A stretch of DNA of 64,000 bases from a virus (IMGVR_UViG_3300044568_003751:25312-89311), one strand, 5' to 3'. Shown: positions 39,981 to 48,345, counted from the stretch's first letter. A program made the numbers and translations. The notes: generated from the sequence alone by a model not told the origin.

Positions 39981-40141
39981 GTCTTTTTGGTAAGGTTACA
40001 AGCAGGATCTCGGCAGGCACTAATTCGTTTGCGATCACAGTCAGGGCAGTCCTTGATTCTGATCCACGTGGCAGGCATAAACCTTACCACTTCGTTTTTG
40101 CCGGGTTTGTCCCTGCTGTCACATTCGATAGCATGTTGCAT
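39977..40141 (-). CDS. Small Cys-rich protein, 54 aa
   Basis: ATG 40141 with AAGGAG 6 nt upstream; MQHAIECDSRDKPGKNEVV, then CPDC and CRDPAC, a probable zinc site. Its last 13 codons plus the following -35 box resemble the DNA at 38270-38315. Function unknown. Confidence 0.65.
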   Translation of the reverse strand: MQHAIECDSRDKPGKNEVVRFMPATWIRIKDCPDCDRKRISACRDPACNLTKKT

Positions 40142-40229
40142 AATGTCTCCTTGACATACATATACAACGCCTTAGCCTGCTAACGGGTTGACAACAAAAG
40201 GTCTCTAACTCAGATTCCGCTGTGAGACT

Positions 40230-41135
40230 TCATTTCTGAGTGGCCAAAAGTGCATGAGTCAAGGGATGGAATCTTATGTAGAAAGTTGAACTCTTGGTTG
40301 TGTCTATGTTAAATGCAATATTTCTCCAGCTTTGACAACGATTTATATACAAAAATCTATCTTGACTATGTAACTTCCAATCTATTTGCAAATAGGGATC
40401 GGTCATGTCCGAGAATGGGATGTCAATTTGATAATTGGCCAAATCTAATTTTCTACGTAGATGTTGATTGACTTTGAAACTATCTATTACCTGTGACTGT
40501 TCCACTTTTGTTTCTGGAATCTGTGCTACCGGTAAATTTATTTGATTGTGTTGGTAATAAAGATTGTCACGATAGACACCAATTGACTGATTGATTTGAT
40601 CTTGATAATCTTTGAATACTGGCACTCCGGGGTCAAATTCTGCGGATCGTTCTATGTTGACCAGTCCTATTTCAAGATCAATGCCGTCGGGAATCCAACG
40701 ATGATTGTGATTGAGATTAAAGCCTTTTTCAACATGATCGACCAAGAAGGCAAAATTTTCAATGAAACAATCGTTGGCAAAAGTTTCGGTTATGATAACA
40801 TCAATTGGGTCGTGTGGCCAACTGTATCTGTCCACGCTGAGAATATCTGCGCATATCAAAGTTATTGTATCAGATAGCCCAGATTTTTCTATAAAGTTTT
40901 TTGTGACTGCATAGTTGATTGGATTGTATTCGAAACTATAAACTTTTTTAGCCCCAGCCTGAGCGGCCAGTACGCTCAACAATCCGGTGCCGGCTCCTAT
41001 GTCTAAAACCACCTTACCGCAAACATCATGTAAAGATTGCTGATAAAACTGATTGCGAGCATGATCATTGATCATCAAGAGATCAAAACCAAATGATTTG
41101 CCATCCCAGTTAATATTTTTTAGTAGATTATCCAT
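40230..41135 (-). CDS. Protein arginine methyltransferase-like enzyme
   Basis: 301 aa. VVLDIGAGTGLLSVLAAQAG near 41-60 and SFEYNP near 67-72 are motifs I and post-I of PRMT-like enzymes; VIITETFANDC near 109-119 corresponds to the double-E loop region (one acidic residue retained). The C-terminal beta barrel is plausible. It could methylate a host or phage protein. A T4-type late promoter lies 27 nt upstream. Confidence 0.78.
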   Translation of the reverse strand: MDNLLKNINWDGKSFGFDLLMINDHARNQFYQQSLHDVCGKVVLDIGAGTGLLSVLAAQAGAKKVYSFEYNPINYAVTKNFIEKSGLSDTITLICADILSVDRYSWPHDPIDVIITETFANDCFIENFAFLVDHVEKGFNLNHNHRWIPDGIDLEIGLVNIERSAEFDPGVPVFKDYQDQINQSIGVYRDNLYYQHNQINLPVAQIPETKVEQSQVIDSFKVNQHLRRKLDLANYQIDIPFSDMTDPYLQIDWKLHSQDRFLYINRCQSWRNIAFNIDTTKSSTFYIRFHPLTHALLATQK

Positions 41136-41161
41136 GTAAGGTTAAAGTTGCTCCGAGCAAA

Positions 41162-41169
41162 TATTTATA
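41162..41169 (-). promoter_or_regulatory. T4-type late promoter
   Basis: TATAAATA, then a TTGCTC-G-GAGCAA inverted repeat and ATG 27 nt downstream, as expected of sigma gp55-type late promoters. Confidence 0.5.
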
Positions 41170-41183
41170 TTGGCAATTTTTGT

Positions 41184-41210
41184 TTATAAAAATAGGCTCC
41201 GGGGAGCCTA
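41184..41210 (-). terminator. Terminator after tmRNA
   Basis: TAGGCTCC-CC-GGAGCCTA then TTTTTAT on the minus strand. Confidence 0.8.
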
Positions 41211-41501
41211 CCTGGTGATTTCTGTTACGAGGTATTTCCTACCCTAGGCTACAATCAAGCGGCCAATGCGAACTGTGAGTCGTTTGCGTTTACTTTTGTT
41301 TAGTTTTTACGACTATCGCTGTCGTGCTGTCCACTCTGTTACTCTTTGCCCTGTCGAAACTATGCAGGCCCGGCATAAAAACACAATACCAAAGTAAATT
41401 TACACGGAATACCAAAGTAAATTTATTATGCTTTTATGGTGGACCTGGGGGGATTCGCACCCCCGTCCAGAACACTTTTCTCTCGGCTTCATACAGCAAT
41501 A
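41190..41501 (-). ncRNA. ssrA: Circularly permuted (two-piece) tmRNA
   Basis: The acceptor piece comes first: TGTTCTG, then GGGGG-TGCGAAT-CCCCC and CAGGTCC-A-CCA ending at 41437. A 65-nt spacer (41372-41436) follows. The coding piece starts GGGCCTG at 41371 and continues with TTTCGACAGGGC. GGGCCTG pairs with CAGGTCC, including the G3-U70 alanine signal, and CAGGGCA pairs with TGTTCTG. The tag ORF (41287-41255) reads ANDSQFALAA and stop. It has its own promoter and terminator. It would rescue stalled ribosomes and tag peptides. Confidence 0.92.
41385..41425. repeat. Direct repeat in the tmRNA spacer
   Basis: AATACCAAAGTAAATTTA occurs twice exactly, 23 nt apart (41385-41402 and 41408-41425), inside the segment removed from the mature tmRNA. 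Confidence 0.9.
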
Positions 41502-41507
41502 ACTTAC

Positions 41508-41536
41508 ATTATACATTTGTATAACGCTGTTGTCTA
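41508..41536 (-). promoter_or_regulatory. Sigma70-type promoter of tmRNA
   Basis: TAGACA, 17 nt, TATAAT with TG extended -10; predicted start near 41501. Confidence 0.75.
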
Positions 41537-41543
41537 TTTATTC

Positions 41544-42593
41544 TTACATATTGGCAAAATAATTCTTGATTTCGCCTTGTCTTCTGATATCAACAGTTAT
41601 ACAATGCAAGCCGCCATCCCAAAATCCTCTGGTGCGGAATGGTAGTACGTGAACATTAAATCCATGTTTCTCCAGTTGTTCAAAAACATTTTGATCGCTA
41701 CCTATCACCAAAATATTTTTTTCATCTACTATCAAACAGTTTACTTCAAAGAATGTTTCGGTGTAATTTCCTATCCATTCTTTAGCATGTTCCAAAACAA
41801 AATTGTTGAAATTTGGACTCATTGGTAAATTTGGAACATACCAGCGCCCATTACCAGAATTGGGAAACGTTGCTGCCAGCAATGCGGCATGATTCTTGAA
41901 TTCGGGTTTTGCTACACTGATGAAATCCCAACCTGGAAAATTGTCTTTATAGTATTCAAAATAAGCAGTGACCAACAACAACCCGGGACGTAACACAGCA
42001 AATCCTGCATCACAGTGTCCACCTTGGGTGAGCATGTGACATTTATGATTTGGCCATAGATGTGGTACGTGTTTTTGAAATTCTAACAGGCGTTCTTGTG
42101 CATCTACATTCCAGTCAAATCCAGTATCCAAGAAAAAATCTTGCCCCAATTTGACTGCATTTGCACCAATGAGATTCAACCTACAAGGATTTTTTATAAC
42201 CCTTGACTCCGGGTCATTGGTATATTCCTCCAGCAAATGTCTCCAAGGAAAATTTTCTTTTAATCTTTCATCCAGCCAAGTGTCCACTACCATGGTATTG
42301 CCAAATGTTAGAAAACTATCTCGAGGGCATATTTCAGGTTTGAACAGCATTCCGTCAGGAGAAGAAAAATAATCTTCTCTGCGATCCGAATACACAGGGC
42401 GCCGAACCTTGACTCCCAGTTGTTCCAGTTTGTTGTGTATGATTTGGAGATCTTCTCGGGTCCACTCGATGATTGTTTTTAATACATCTCTATAGTTTAC
42501 ATCCACGTGGTCAAAGAACTCTGGTGGATATACATCTCCCAACCAAACTTCTTCTAATTTTGTAAAACTATCAAATGACTTGATTAACGGCAT
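41544..42593 (-). CDS. Amidinotransferase-like protein, copy 2
   Basis: 349 aa. LEEVWLGDVYPPEFF near 13-27, GGHCDAGFAVLRPG near 197-210 (catalytic His) and GLHCITVDIRRQGE near 330-343 (catalytic Cys) match the copy at 7772-8809. Divergent enough to suggest a different acceptor. Overlaps the sulfotransferase-like gene upstream by 23 bp. Confidence 0.83.
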   Translation of the reverse strand: MPLIKSFDSFTKLEEVWLGDVYPPEFFDHVDVNYRDVLKTIIEWTREDLQIIHNKLEQLGVKVRRPVYSDRREDYFSSPDGMLFKPEICPRDSFLTFGNTMVVDTWLDERLKENFPWRHLLEEYTNDPESRVIKNPCRLNLIGANAVKLGQDFFLDTGFDWNVDAQERLLEFQKHVPHLWPNHKCHMLTQGGHCDAGFAVLRPGLLLVTAYFEYYKDNFPGWDFISVAKPEFKNHAALLAATFPNSGNGRWYVPNLPMSPNFNNFVLEHAKEWIGNYTETFFEVNCLIVDEKNILVIGSDQNVFEQLEKHGFNVHVLPFRTRGFWDGGLHCITVDIRRQGEIKNYFANM

Positions 42594-43305
42594 AATTTTC
42601 CTGGGCGGGATCTGTCATCATCACAACTTCTAACCATCTTTTCCTATATATTTTTACAGCCTGGTGATCTATGGGTGCTATATTTAACCAGTCACAACAA
42701 CGATCTAAATTTTGTAAAACCAACTGCTCTTCATCATACCAAAGACAATTCCAATGGAACGGGTCAGAAACCTGTTGCAAAACAACTTCAATATCCGCGT
42801 CCCAAAGTTCAGAAACCAAACGATGCGATGGCCTATTTCCCAATCGACGTCGTTTGTTAAACTGAGAAAAATTATTGAAGATTATGAGTTTTGCATTTGG
42901 CCAAAATATCTTGTACTGTCTGACGGAAAAAGTGTCATGGCATGCCAAGAAAAAATATTGTTTGCTACGGAATATTTCATCCATCACCGGATGAATATAT
43001 TTCTCAACTATGTGTTTGAAATTCAGATTAGAGAAGGCACTGTTATTAGCAGGGAATCCCAGTAATTCTACAAATCCCAATCCAAGATCGTCCCAATACC
43101 CTTGTTGCTGGCATTGATCCAATCTTGTCATTAGATAATCTACCTTGGATTGAAAATCAAATTTCCCCAACAGTTGTTTTTGGGCCAAATCACTGTGAGA
43201 AAAAACACAATTATCAGATAACCCCAAACAATTGATTAAAAAATTTCCACCAGCACCCATTGGATAACATACCAAAATTACCTTGTCACTTTGATTATCT
43301 AACAT
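42571..43305 (-). CDS. Sulfotransferase-like P-loop protein
   Basis: 244 aa. CYPMGAGGNFLINCLGLS near 13-30 resembles the 5'-PAPS-binding loop of sulfotransferases, and FHWNCLWYDEEQL near 180-192 the C-terminal part. A similar G-rich loop opens the protein at 60385. Would transfer sulfate to a glycan or small molecule. Assignment moderately sure. Confidence 0.6.
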   Translation of the reverse strand: MLDNQSDKVILVCYPMGAGGNFLINCLGLSDNCVFSHSDLAQKQLLGKFDFQSKVDYLMTRLDQCQQQGYWDDLGLGFVELLGFPANNSAFSNLNFKHIVEKYIHPVMDEIFRSKQYFFLACHDTFSVRQYKIFWPNAKLIIFNNFSQFNKRRRLGNRPSHRLVSELWDADIEVVLQQVSDPFHWNCLWYDEEQLVLQNLDRCCDWLNIAPIDHQAVKIYRKRWLEVVMMTDPAQENYAVNQVI

Positions 43306-43347
43306 GAGTACGATCTGTTGTAAAATATTTTATCATTGGAAAAACTA

Positions 43348-43530
43348 TTAATCTTTTGAACGCTGATTGCAAGCAGCCACAATACGTTTATTTTGGGCTT
43401 GATATTCTTCGCGTTTTTGGACCCGGGCTTGTTCACATTCTGCTTGAGTCTTGTACTTGGCTTGTTCACCATACTCAGGCACAGGGCCTAACACACTAAA
43501 ACTCAACACCCAGATCAATGTCCGGCTCAT
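43348..43530 (-). CDS. Small exported protein, 60 aa
   Basis: Short hydrophobic N-terminus (TLIWVLSFSVLG) followed by a Gln/Glu/Lys-rich domain with two Cys (ECEQARVQKREEY ... AACNQR), suggesting export and one disulfide. Late-type promoter 20 nt upstream. Confidence 0.58.
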   Translation of the reverse strand: MSRTLIWVLSFSVLGPVPEYGEQAKYKTQAECEQARVQKREEYQAQNKRIVAACNQRSKD

Positions 43531-43549
43531 GGCAAAATCCTAACTGCTT

Positions 43550-43557
43550 TATTTATA
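43550..43557 (-). promoter_or_regulatory. T4-type late promoter
   Basis: TATAAATA 20 nt before the ATG of the 60-aa exported protein. Confidence 0.45.
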
Positions 43558-43573
43558 GTCAATCAGTTGGATA

Positions 43574-44689
43574 TCATGTGCCGATACAGTACTCCTTTGA
43601 CCATGTAAATTTCAAACTGCTAAAACGCATGTCGCCGGATCTAAACCAGCCGTTGTTCTTTAGCCAATTGACAAAACCAAACTCACTGGTTAGATTATGA
43701 AATCCTTTGAGATAGTTCACCGCCGCCGGATTGTTATTGGACAAGTCATGAAGCAGGTATTGATCAGAACTGTGTACATTGCGCCAGTCGCCTTGGACCT
43801 GTAGTTGCAGTTGATCAAAAGATTCATTACCAATTTTTTGTGTGTGACTGACTCCAATATAAACTTCATCGTGTCTACCACATGCCGTGGCCCAGGCACG
43901 ATATCCTGCAGGGTCCTTGTCCCATTTGGCTTCGGCCCAGTCATTGTTGTACAGCGGTTGTGCAGTTTGTTTGATGATACGGTTGACTGCATGTTTGACC
44001 ATGTGTGCTTGTTTGATTGCAATCAAGGGCTCAAAGAAAAAATGCTCAATGTAATCGTGTCCCATTGTGGGTTGTAGCACCATGCTGAGTTGTCTATGAT
44101 ACCAAGCACCGTCACGATAGACCAGTCTAGGCTTTTCATAACCACCTATGGCTTTCCATGTGTGCCCAGCATGATTCTTTTCGCACAAAAATTTCACAGC
44201 ATCTGCAGAACTTGTGTTGCCGTATTTGAGCAAATCGCCTTTGTCTTTCCACACCCAGTCTTCATCAGGCAAATCAATCAGTCGCAGGTCAGTGTCGTGA
44301 TCATCGTAGCGTGTGATAATAGTGGTTGGATCCCAGTGATTTTTTCGAATCCAGTCCACATTGCGCTCGGGAAACATTTCAGAATCCTCACCTGCTTTGA
44401 TAATCAGTTCGTCAATGTGAATATTGTTGCGTTTAAAAATGTTGTAGATAGTATGACTGTCAGTGCCGCCACTCCATAACAGGATCAGTCGCTCATATTT
44501 CTCACGCAAGGCAAGAGCATGTTGCGTCATCAAGAAGTCTAGCGATGCTTCGGGTTCCAGAGTCCAATCAAATTGATCAAACTCATAGTCGTAACAGTAA
44601 AATTTAAGTTCGTGATTGTTTTTCCAGCAATCTCGTAGGGCTAGAAACACATTGTTGTAATGTTGCCCGTTTACTTGATATGATACCAT
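43574..44689 (-). CDS. PP-loop ATPase, SGGTDS type, copy 2
   Basis: 371 aa. LLWSGGTDSHTIYNIFKRNN near 69-88, NVDWIRKNHWDP near 109-120, and C-terminal SKEYCIGT align with the protein at 35966-37096. Same length and domain plan, about 7 kb apart, separated by the tmRNA and TctC-like genes. Function unknown. Confidence 0.8.
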   Translation of the reverse strand: MVSYQVNGQHYNNVFLALRDCWKNNHELKFYCYDYEFDQFDWTLEPEASLDFLMTQHALALREKYERLILLWSGGTDSHTIYNIFKRNNIHIDELIIKAGEDSEMFPERNVDWIRKNHWDPTTIITRYDDHDTDLRLIDLPDEDWVWKDKGDLLKYGNTSSADAVKFLCEKNHAGHTWKAIGGYEKPRLVYRDGAWYHRQLSMVLQPTMGHDYIEHFFFEPLIAIKQAHMVKHAVNRIIKQTAQPLYNNDWAEAKWDKDPAGYRAWATACGRHDEVYIGVSHTQKIGNESFDQLQLQVQGDWRNVHSSDQYLLHDLSNNNPAAVNYLKGFHNLTSEFGFVNWLKNNGWFRSGDMRFSSLKFTWSKEYCIGT

Positions 44690-44690
44690 G

Positions 44691-45575
44691 TTATTTTTTT
44701 AGTTGATCTCTGTAGTATTCAGTTTCTTTGACGGCCCTGGCATTCAAGTCATTGTCTGCTTTGACCACTACAAAACTTCTTTCTGTAAGAGGTTTGGTCA
44801 GTTCTGCATCCTGGCTCCATGTTTTGATAATGCTGATCAATTCTGCATTCTTTAACAAATTGCTGTGGTTGGGAATTGCTGTGGCATACCAAGTTTCAAA
44901 TTGATATTTTGGTAATACAGTGTTCATTGCAGGAATGTCACTGCGCACAACTTTGCTAGATGCAAGAAATTTAACCTTGCCTTCCAATCCAGTATAAGCC
45001 GCAATCTGGTCGTAACCACAAGCAGTATGCCCGCCCACAATGTCTGGAATCATCTGACCTGTTCCTTTGTAGGGCACGGGTACAAATTTAGTACCGTAAG
45101 TGGAATTGATTTGTTTGAGTTCAATCTCACCATGGCTGTTGCTGACACCACACACAGTTTCTTTTTTCTTGGCTGTTTCGATCAATTCTCTAAATGTTTT
45201 GATTTCACCAGTTTCGGGAGTGATAAAAATCATGGGGTTGGACACAGATGGTCCTATCAGTTGTGTTTTTTTGGCATAGACATTTTCTCTATTGAGCAAT
45301 ACATTGGAAAATACAAAATTTGCAGAACTTGCCACAAATATAACATTGTCTCGTTTTTCCACTGCAATGTTTAGAGCAATGTCTCCGTTGGCTCCAGGGT
45401 GATACACAACCACGTTATCATGTCCTTTGTTTATCAATGCTTTTGATAAACTACGGGCGGTCATATCAATTGCACCACCTGGAGGTGTTGGTACAACAAT
45501 AGTGATTGGTTCTCCGGCAAACACAGTGGTCGAGAATACTAAGGCAAAAATAAATTGTGTAAATTTTTTGATCAT
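44691..45575 (-). CDS. TctC/Bug-family periplasmic binding protein, copy 2
   Basis: 294 aa from ATG 45575 with AGGAG upstream; signal peptide MIKKFTQFIFALVFSTTVFA. ITIVVPTPPGGAIDMTARSL and YHPGANGDIALN are Bug motifs. The two copies differ widely. Own promoter with SD-containing leader. No permease gene in the window. Confidence 0.88.
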   Translation of the reverse strand: MIKKFTQFIFALVFSTTVFAGEPITIVVPTPPGGAIDMTARSLSKALINKGHDNVVVYHPGANGDIALNIAVEKRDNVIFVASSANFVFSNVLLNRENVYAKKTQLIGPSVSNPMIFITPETGEIKTFRELIETAKKKETVCGVSNSHGEIELKQINSTYGTKFVPVPYKGTGQMIPDIVGGHTACGYDQIAAYTGLEGKVKFLASSKVVRSDIPAMNTVLPKYQFETWYATAIPNHSNLLKNAELISIIKTWSQDAELTKPLTERSFVVVKADNDLNARAVKETEYYRDQLKK

Positions 45576-45593
45576 GGGTTCTCCTAAAAGTTT

Positions 45594-45622
45594 ATTATAC
45601 ACGATTGCTAGTAGGAGGTCTA
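45594..45622 (-). promoter_or_regulatory. Sigma70-type promoter
   Basis: TAGACC, 17 nt, TATAAT with TG extended -10. The 100 nt further upstream (45623-45726) hold no gene. Confidence 0.72.
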
Positions 45623-45726
45623 CATACGGTGCGGCGTTCTGAGCATAGTATGTCAGTAAAAGGGTCACTACCCCGGGCGTCACTTGTGATACCGACGTCA
45701 GCCTGTTGCTGGCGTTACAGAAATAT

Positions 45727-46713
45727 TTAGTTCTGCAAGTCGATCATGTAAAAATCTTGTCCAAATCTGTACAATGAATGCATGTGACTTGAGTAGGTAA
45801 TAGCATCTCTGAATCGTTGACTAAATTCACTGTGCGCATCAGTATAGTAACTGACTCCCAGTTCTAATATCAATTTAATAACATTGATCAATGTTTTTTT
45901 GCTAAAAGCATATTGAGTGTTGCGTTTGTTCCAAAATTCATGTGACAGTGTTGTTTCTTCAATTGTGTAGAGATTGTCATGCCACATCATATCCAAGGTG
46001 CATACATCTATTTCTAATTTTTTAATTTCAAACTCGGCACCACACTTGTTTTTTTCTGCATACTGTTTGATGTCTAAAAATAATTGTTTGGTAAGACCAA
46101 AATGATTGGTTAAAAAACACTGACTACTAAAATTACTTTGTTGAAAGAATGGCTGTGTACCTTTGATGCCAAGCACACATTCGGGGCCAATGGGTTGATT
46201 GTCAAACAGCAAACTACCGGGCCTGCTTATCTCCATGCCAATAGGGGTAAAAAATGAAAAGTCAACTTTGTGAGGAACTGTGTGCAAGTCAATGTAAACT
46301 AATAAAGGTTGTTGATCCTTCTCGATTTGTATAATCGCATAATCAGCTAAGTCAAGATTGCTCAACCATCTCTTTTGACCGTTTAATACATTATCTGTCA
46401 GAGTCATAGTATCAGATCGTTTTAGTATGCTATAGCATCCAATCAGTTGACCATATGATTGTGTCAACACACGGTCCTTGATGGTTGGAGAGGAACACAG
46501 TTGTACAGAAATTACGGCTGTGGCATAATGTTGTATGTTATGCGCTAGGCCTAAACTGAGTTGACTTAGCCGTTGTAGATTTTTAAAAAATAAGATTTTT
46601 TGATTAAAAGAAGAGTCAAGAAAATTTAAATCAAAGTAGCTTGATAACTTTGCTAAATTTTTTCGATCAAATTTTAAGTCAGATACTGATTCAGACAAAA
46701 AAGATTCTAGCAT
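45727..46713 (-). CDS. Acyl-CoA dehydrogenase-like flavoprotein
   Basis: 328 aa. LSLGLAHNIQHYATAVISVQ near 52-71, DTMTLTDNVLNGQKRWLSN near 100-118 and YIDL...VPHKVDFSFFTPIGM follow the N-terminal/beta domains of acyl-CoA dehydrogenases or related flavin monooxygenases. The C-terminal catalytic helices are short. Translation starts 6 nt after the TATAAT, implying a leaderless mRNA. Confidence 0.72.
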   Translation of the reverse strand: MLESFLSESVSDLKFDRKNLAKLSSYFDLNFLDSSFNQKILFFKNLQRLSQLSLGLAHNIQHYATAVISVQLCSSPTIKDRVLTQSYGQLIGCYSILKRSDTMTLTDNVLNGQKRWLSNLDLADYAIIQIEKDQQPLLVYIDLHTVPHKVDFSFFTPIGMEISRPGSLLFDNQPIGPECVLGIKGTQPFFQQSNFSSQCFLTNHFGLTKQLFLDIKQYAEKNKCGAEFEIKKLEIDVCTLDMMWHDNLYTIEETTLSHEFWNKRNTQYAFSKKTLINVIKLILELGVSYYTDAHSEFSQRFRDAITYSSHMHSLYRFGQDFYMIDLQN

Positions 46714-46719
46714 TTATAC

Positions 46720-46748
46720 ATTATACTGCCTATGCCAATCTCTGTCAA
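46720..46748 (-). promoter_or_regulatory. Sigma70-type promoter, leaderless output
   Basis: TTGACA, 17 nt, TATAAT; the ATG at 46713 is 6 nt downstream. Confidence 0.82.
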
Positions 46749-46749
46749 C

Positions 46750-47748
46750 TTAATGTAGTCGTTGTTTAACAATCTGTTTGACAATCTCTTTATCTTCCCA
46801 GTATTTCTGGGATTTGACCCAACTTAATCGTGCTTTGTGTCTGAGTTTTTCTGTGTCTTCGGCAGACATTTCTGTAATAGTGATGCCATTTGCTTTGGCT
46901 TCTGTTTCAAATTTTTCAGCATCCTCTAAGGACCACTGGCGTTCTTGTCTAGATGCATCAAGAGCGGCTTTACGGAATGCTTCTTGATATACCGGAGTTA
47001 AACTGTCCCAGAATTTATTGCTGACTAAAATAGTGGTCAAGAACATGCTGTGATTTGTTTTAAAAACGTAGTTGCCATTGACTTGTTTAAAACGCAGATA
47101 AGTTGTTTCTACACCATCACATCCGTGTTGCATTGGATCTTTTTTATGCCATGTTGTAGGAGCAGATATTTCGTATGATCCTCCCATGTCCTCGAGGGTT
47201 GTTCCTAAAGACGTTGATTGTTGTACAGCAATTTTCATTGTTGATAGTTGATCAAGAGTTGTAATAGGCTCATGTGATCCAACTACTCGATAACCGCCAC
47301 TGTAAGTAAATGCCAATCCAGTAACGCCGCTTTTACGTGCTAATTCTGAACATAATTTTTGTCCTACTGGACCTTCAACCACACGCTGGACATGGTCATG
47401 ATCTTCAAACAAAAATGGCAAATCTAATGCTCTAAAATCATGATGATGATCACCTACTCGGAATATTTGAATCTGACTCATTTCAACTTCACTGTCAAAC
47501 AATGCACCCCAAAACGCTTTCATGCCAACTTCTTCAAAAGTTACATCGTTATCTGGTGAATGTTTCATTTCCTCAAGACCGGGTATTTCGTGATATTTTT
47601 CTACATAATCATCATACGTAAGCATTTCAATTTCAAACTCATCATTTGAATATTTTTTTAATGCGTCTGAAAAAGCACGAGCAGTACGAAAAAATAATTC
47701 TTGTGGTTGATGTGCAATAAGCCATCTAATTTTGCGGGGTGTTGACAT
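46750..47748 (-). CDS. TRAP-type DctP-like binding protein without signal peptide
   Basis: 332 aa. ALDLPFLFEDHDHVQRVVEG near 107-126, GYRVVGSHEPITTLDQLSTM near 152-171 and TNHSMFLTTILVSNKFWDSL near 232-251 follow DctP/SBP family 7. The protein starts MSTPRKIRWLIAHQPQEL, with no export signal, so it would stay in the cytoplasm unless the true start differs. GGAG ribosome site supports this start. Confidence 0.8.
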   Translation of the reverse strand: MSTPRKIRWLIAHQPQELFFRTARAFSDALKKYSNDEFEIEMLTYDDYVEKYHEIPGLEEMKHSPDNDVTFEEVGMKAFWGALFDSEVEMSQIQIFRVGDHHHDFRALDLPFLFEDHDHVQRVVEGPVGQKLCSELARKSGVTGLAFTYSGGYRVVGSHEPITTLDQLSTMKIAVQQSTSLGTTLEDMGGSYEISAPTTWHKKDPMQHGCDGVETTYLRFKQVNGNYVFKTNHSMFLTTILVSNKFWDSLTPVYQEAFRKAALDASRQERQWSLEDAEKFETEAKANGITITEMSAEDTEKLRHKARLSWVKSQKYWEDKEIVKQIVKQRLH

Positions 47749-47781
47749 GTATATCTCCGGGGGTGTTTGTACGATTATTTA

Positions 47782-48264
47782 TCAATCATTATCCTGTTCT
47801 TTTGGAATCCATCCCAGTTGGAACAAATCCTTGCGTATTTGATCCGTTACAGTGCCTTCGGGCACATGCCCTAGATCTACCCAATCCGCATCGGGCTCAC
47901 CCTGTATGCCCGAGCAGTACCATTCAATGTAGTCACCCGATTCGCGCATGTCAGCCACAATACCACCGGCATAGCGCCAGCTGGCACTCCAGCGTTGATC
48001 CTTGAGCAAAGGCCAAACATCATTCTTTTGCCATTCTTGGTTGCACAAGGCCGCGTACAAGTTTTGAGCATAGGTCTTGGTGCTTTTTGTCTTGTCACAG
48101 ATCCACTTGGTACTGCGAAGATCGTACTCCAGGTTATCTTTTTGCCACTCAGGATCTGCTATTCGTTCCTGGTCTTGATTCCGCAAACGTTCTAGTACTT
48201 CGGCTAATTCATCTGAAGAGTTTTGAAAGGTATGACGTTCGGGACTTGAATTTATTTTAGTCAT
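47782..48264 (-). CDS. Conserved phage protein, 160 aa
   Basis: ATG 48264 (MTKINSSPERHTFQN). WSASWRYAGGIVADMRESGD and YIEWYCSGI near 105-130 are blocks I recall from T4-like phages. Soluble, Trp-rich, no function. Follows tRNA-Arg(UCU). Confidence 0.72.
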   Translation of the reverse strand: MTKINSSPERHTFQNSSDELAEVLERLRNQDQERIADPEWQKDNLEYDLRSTKWICDKTKSTKTYAQNLYAALCNQEWQKNDVWPLLKDQRWSASWRYAGGIVADMRESGDYIEWYCSGIQGEPDADWVDLGHVPEGTVTDQIRKDLFQLGWIPKEQDND

Positions 48265-48270
48265 AGTATT

Positions 48271-48345
48271 TGGTCCGGCGTAGTGGAATCGAACCACTAT
48301 TATCTCTTTAGAAGAAAGATGTCCTATCCGTTGAACGAACGCCAG
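48271..48345 (-). tRNA. tRNA-Arg(UCU)
   Basis: Acceptor CTGGCGT/ACGCCGG, anticodon loop CTTCTAA on TCTTT/AGAGA, T-loop TTCGATT, CCA encoded. Confidence 0.92.

Noticed and set aside
35966-44689. QueC as an identity for the SGGTDS PP-loop proteins
   Set aside because: They are about 370 aa with no visible zinc-binding Cys cluster, unlike QueC (about 230 aa with four conserved Cys).
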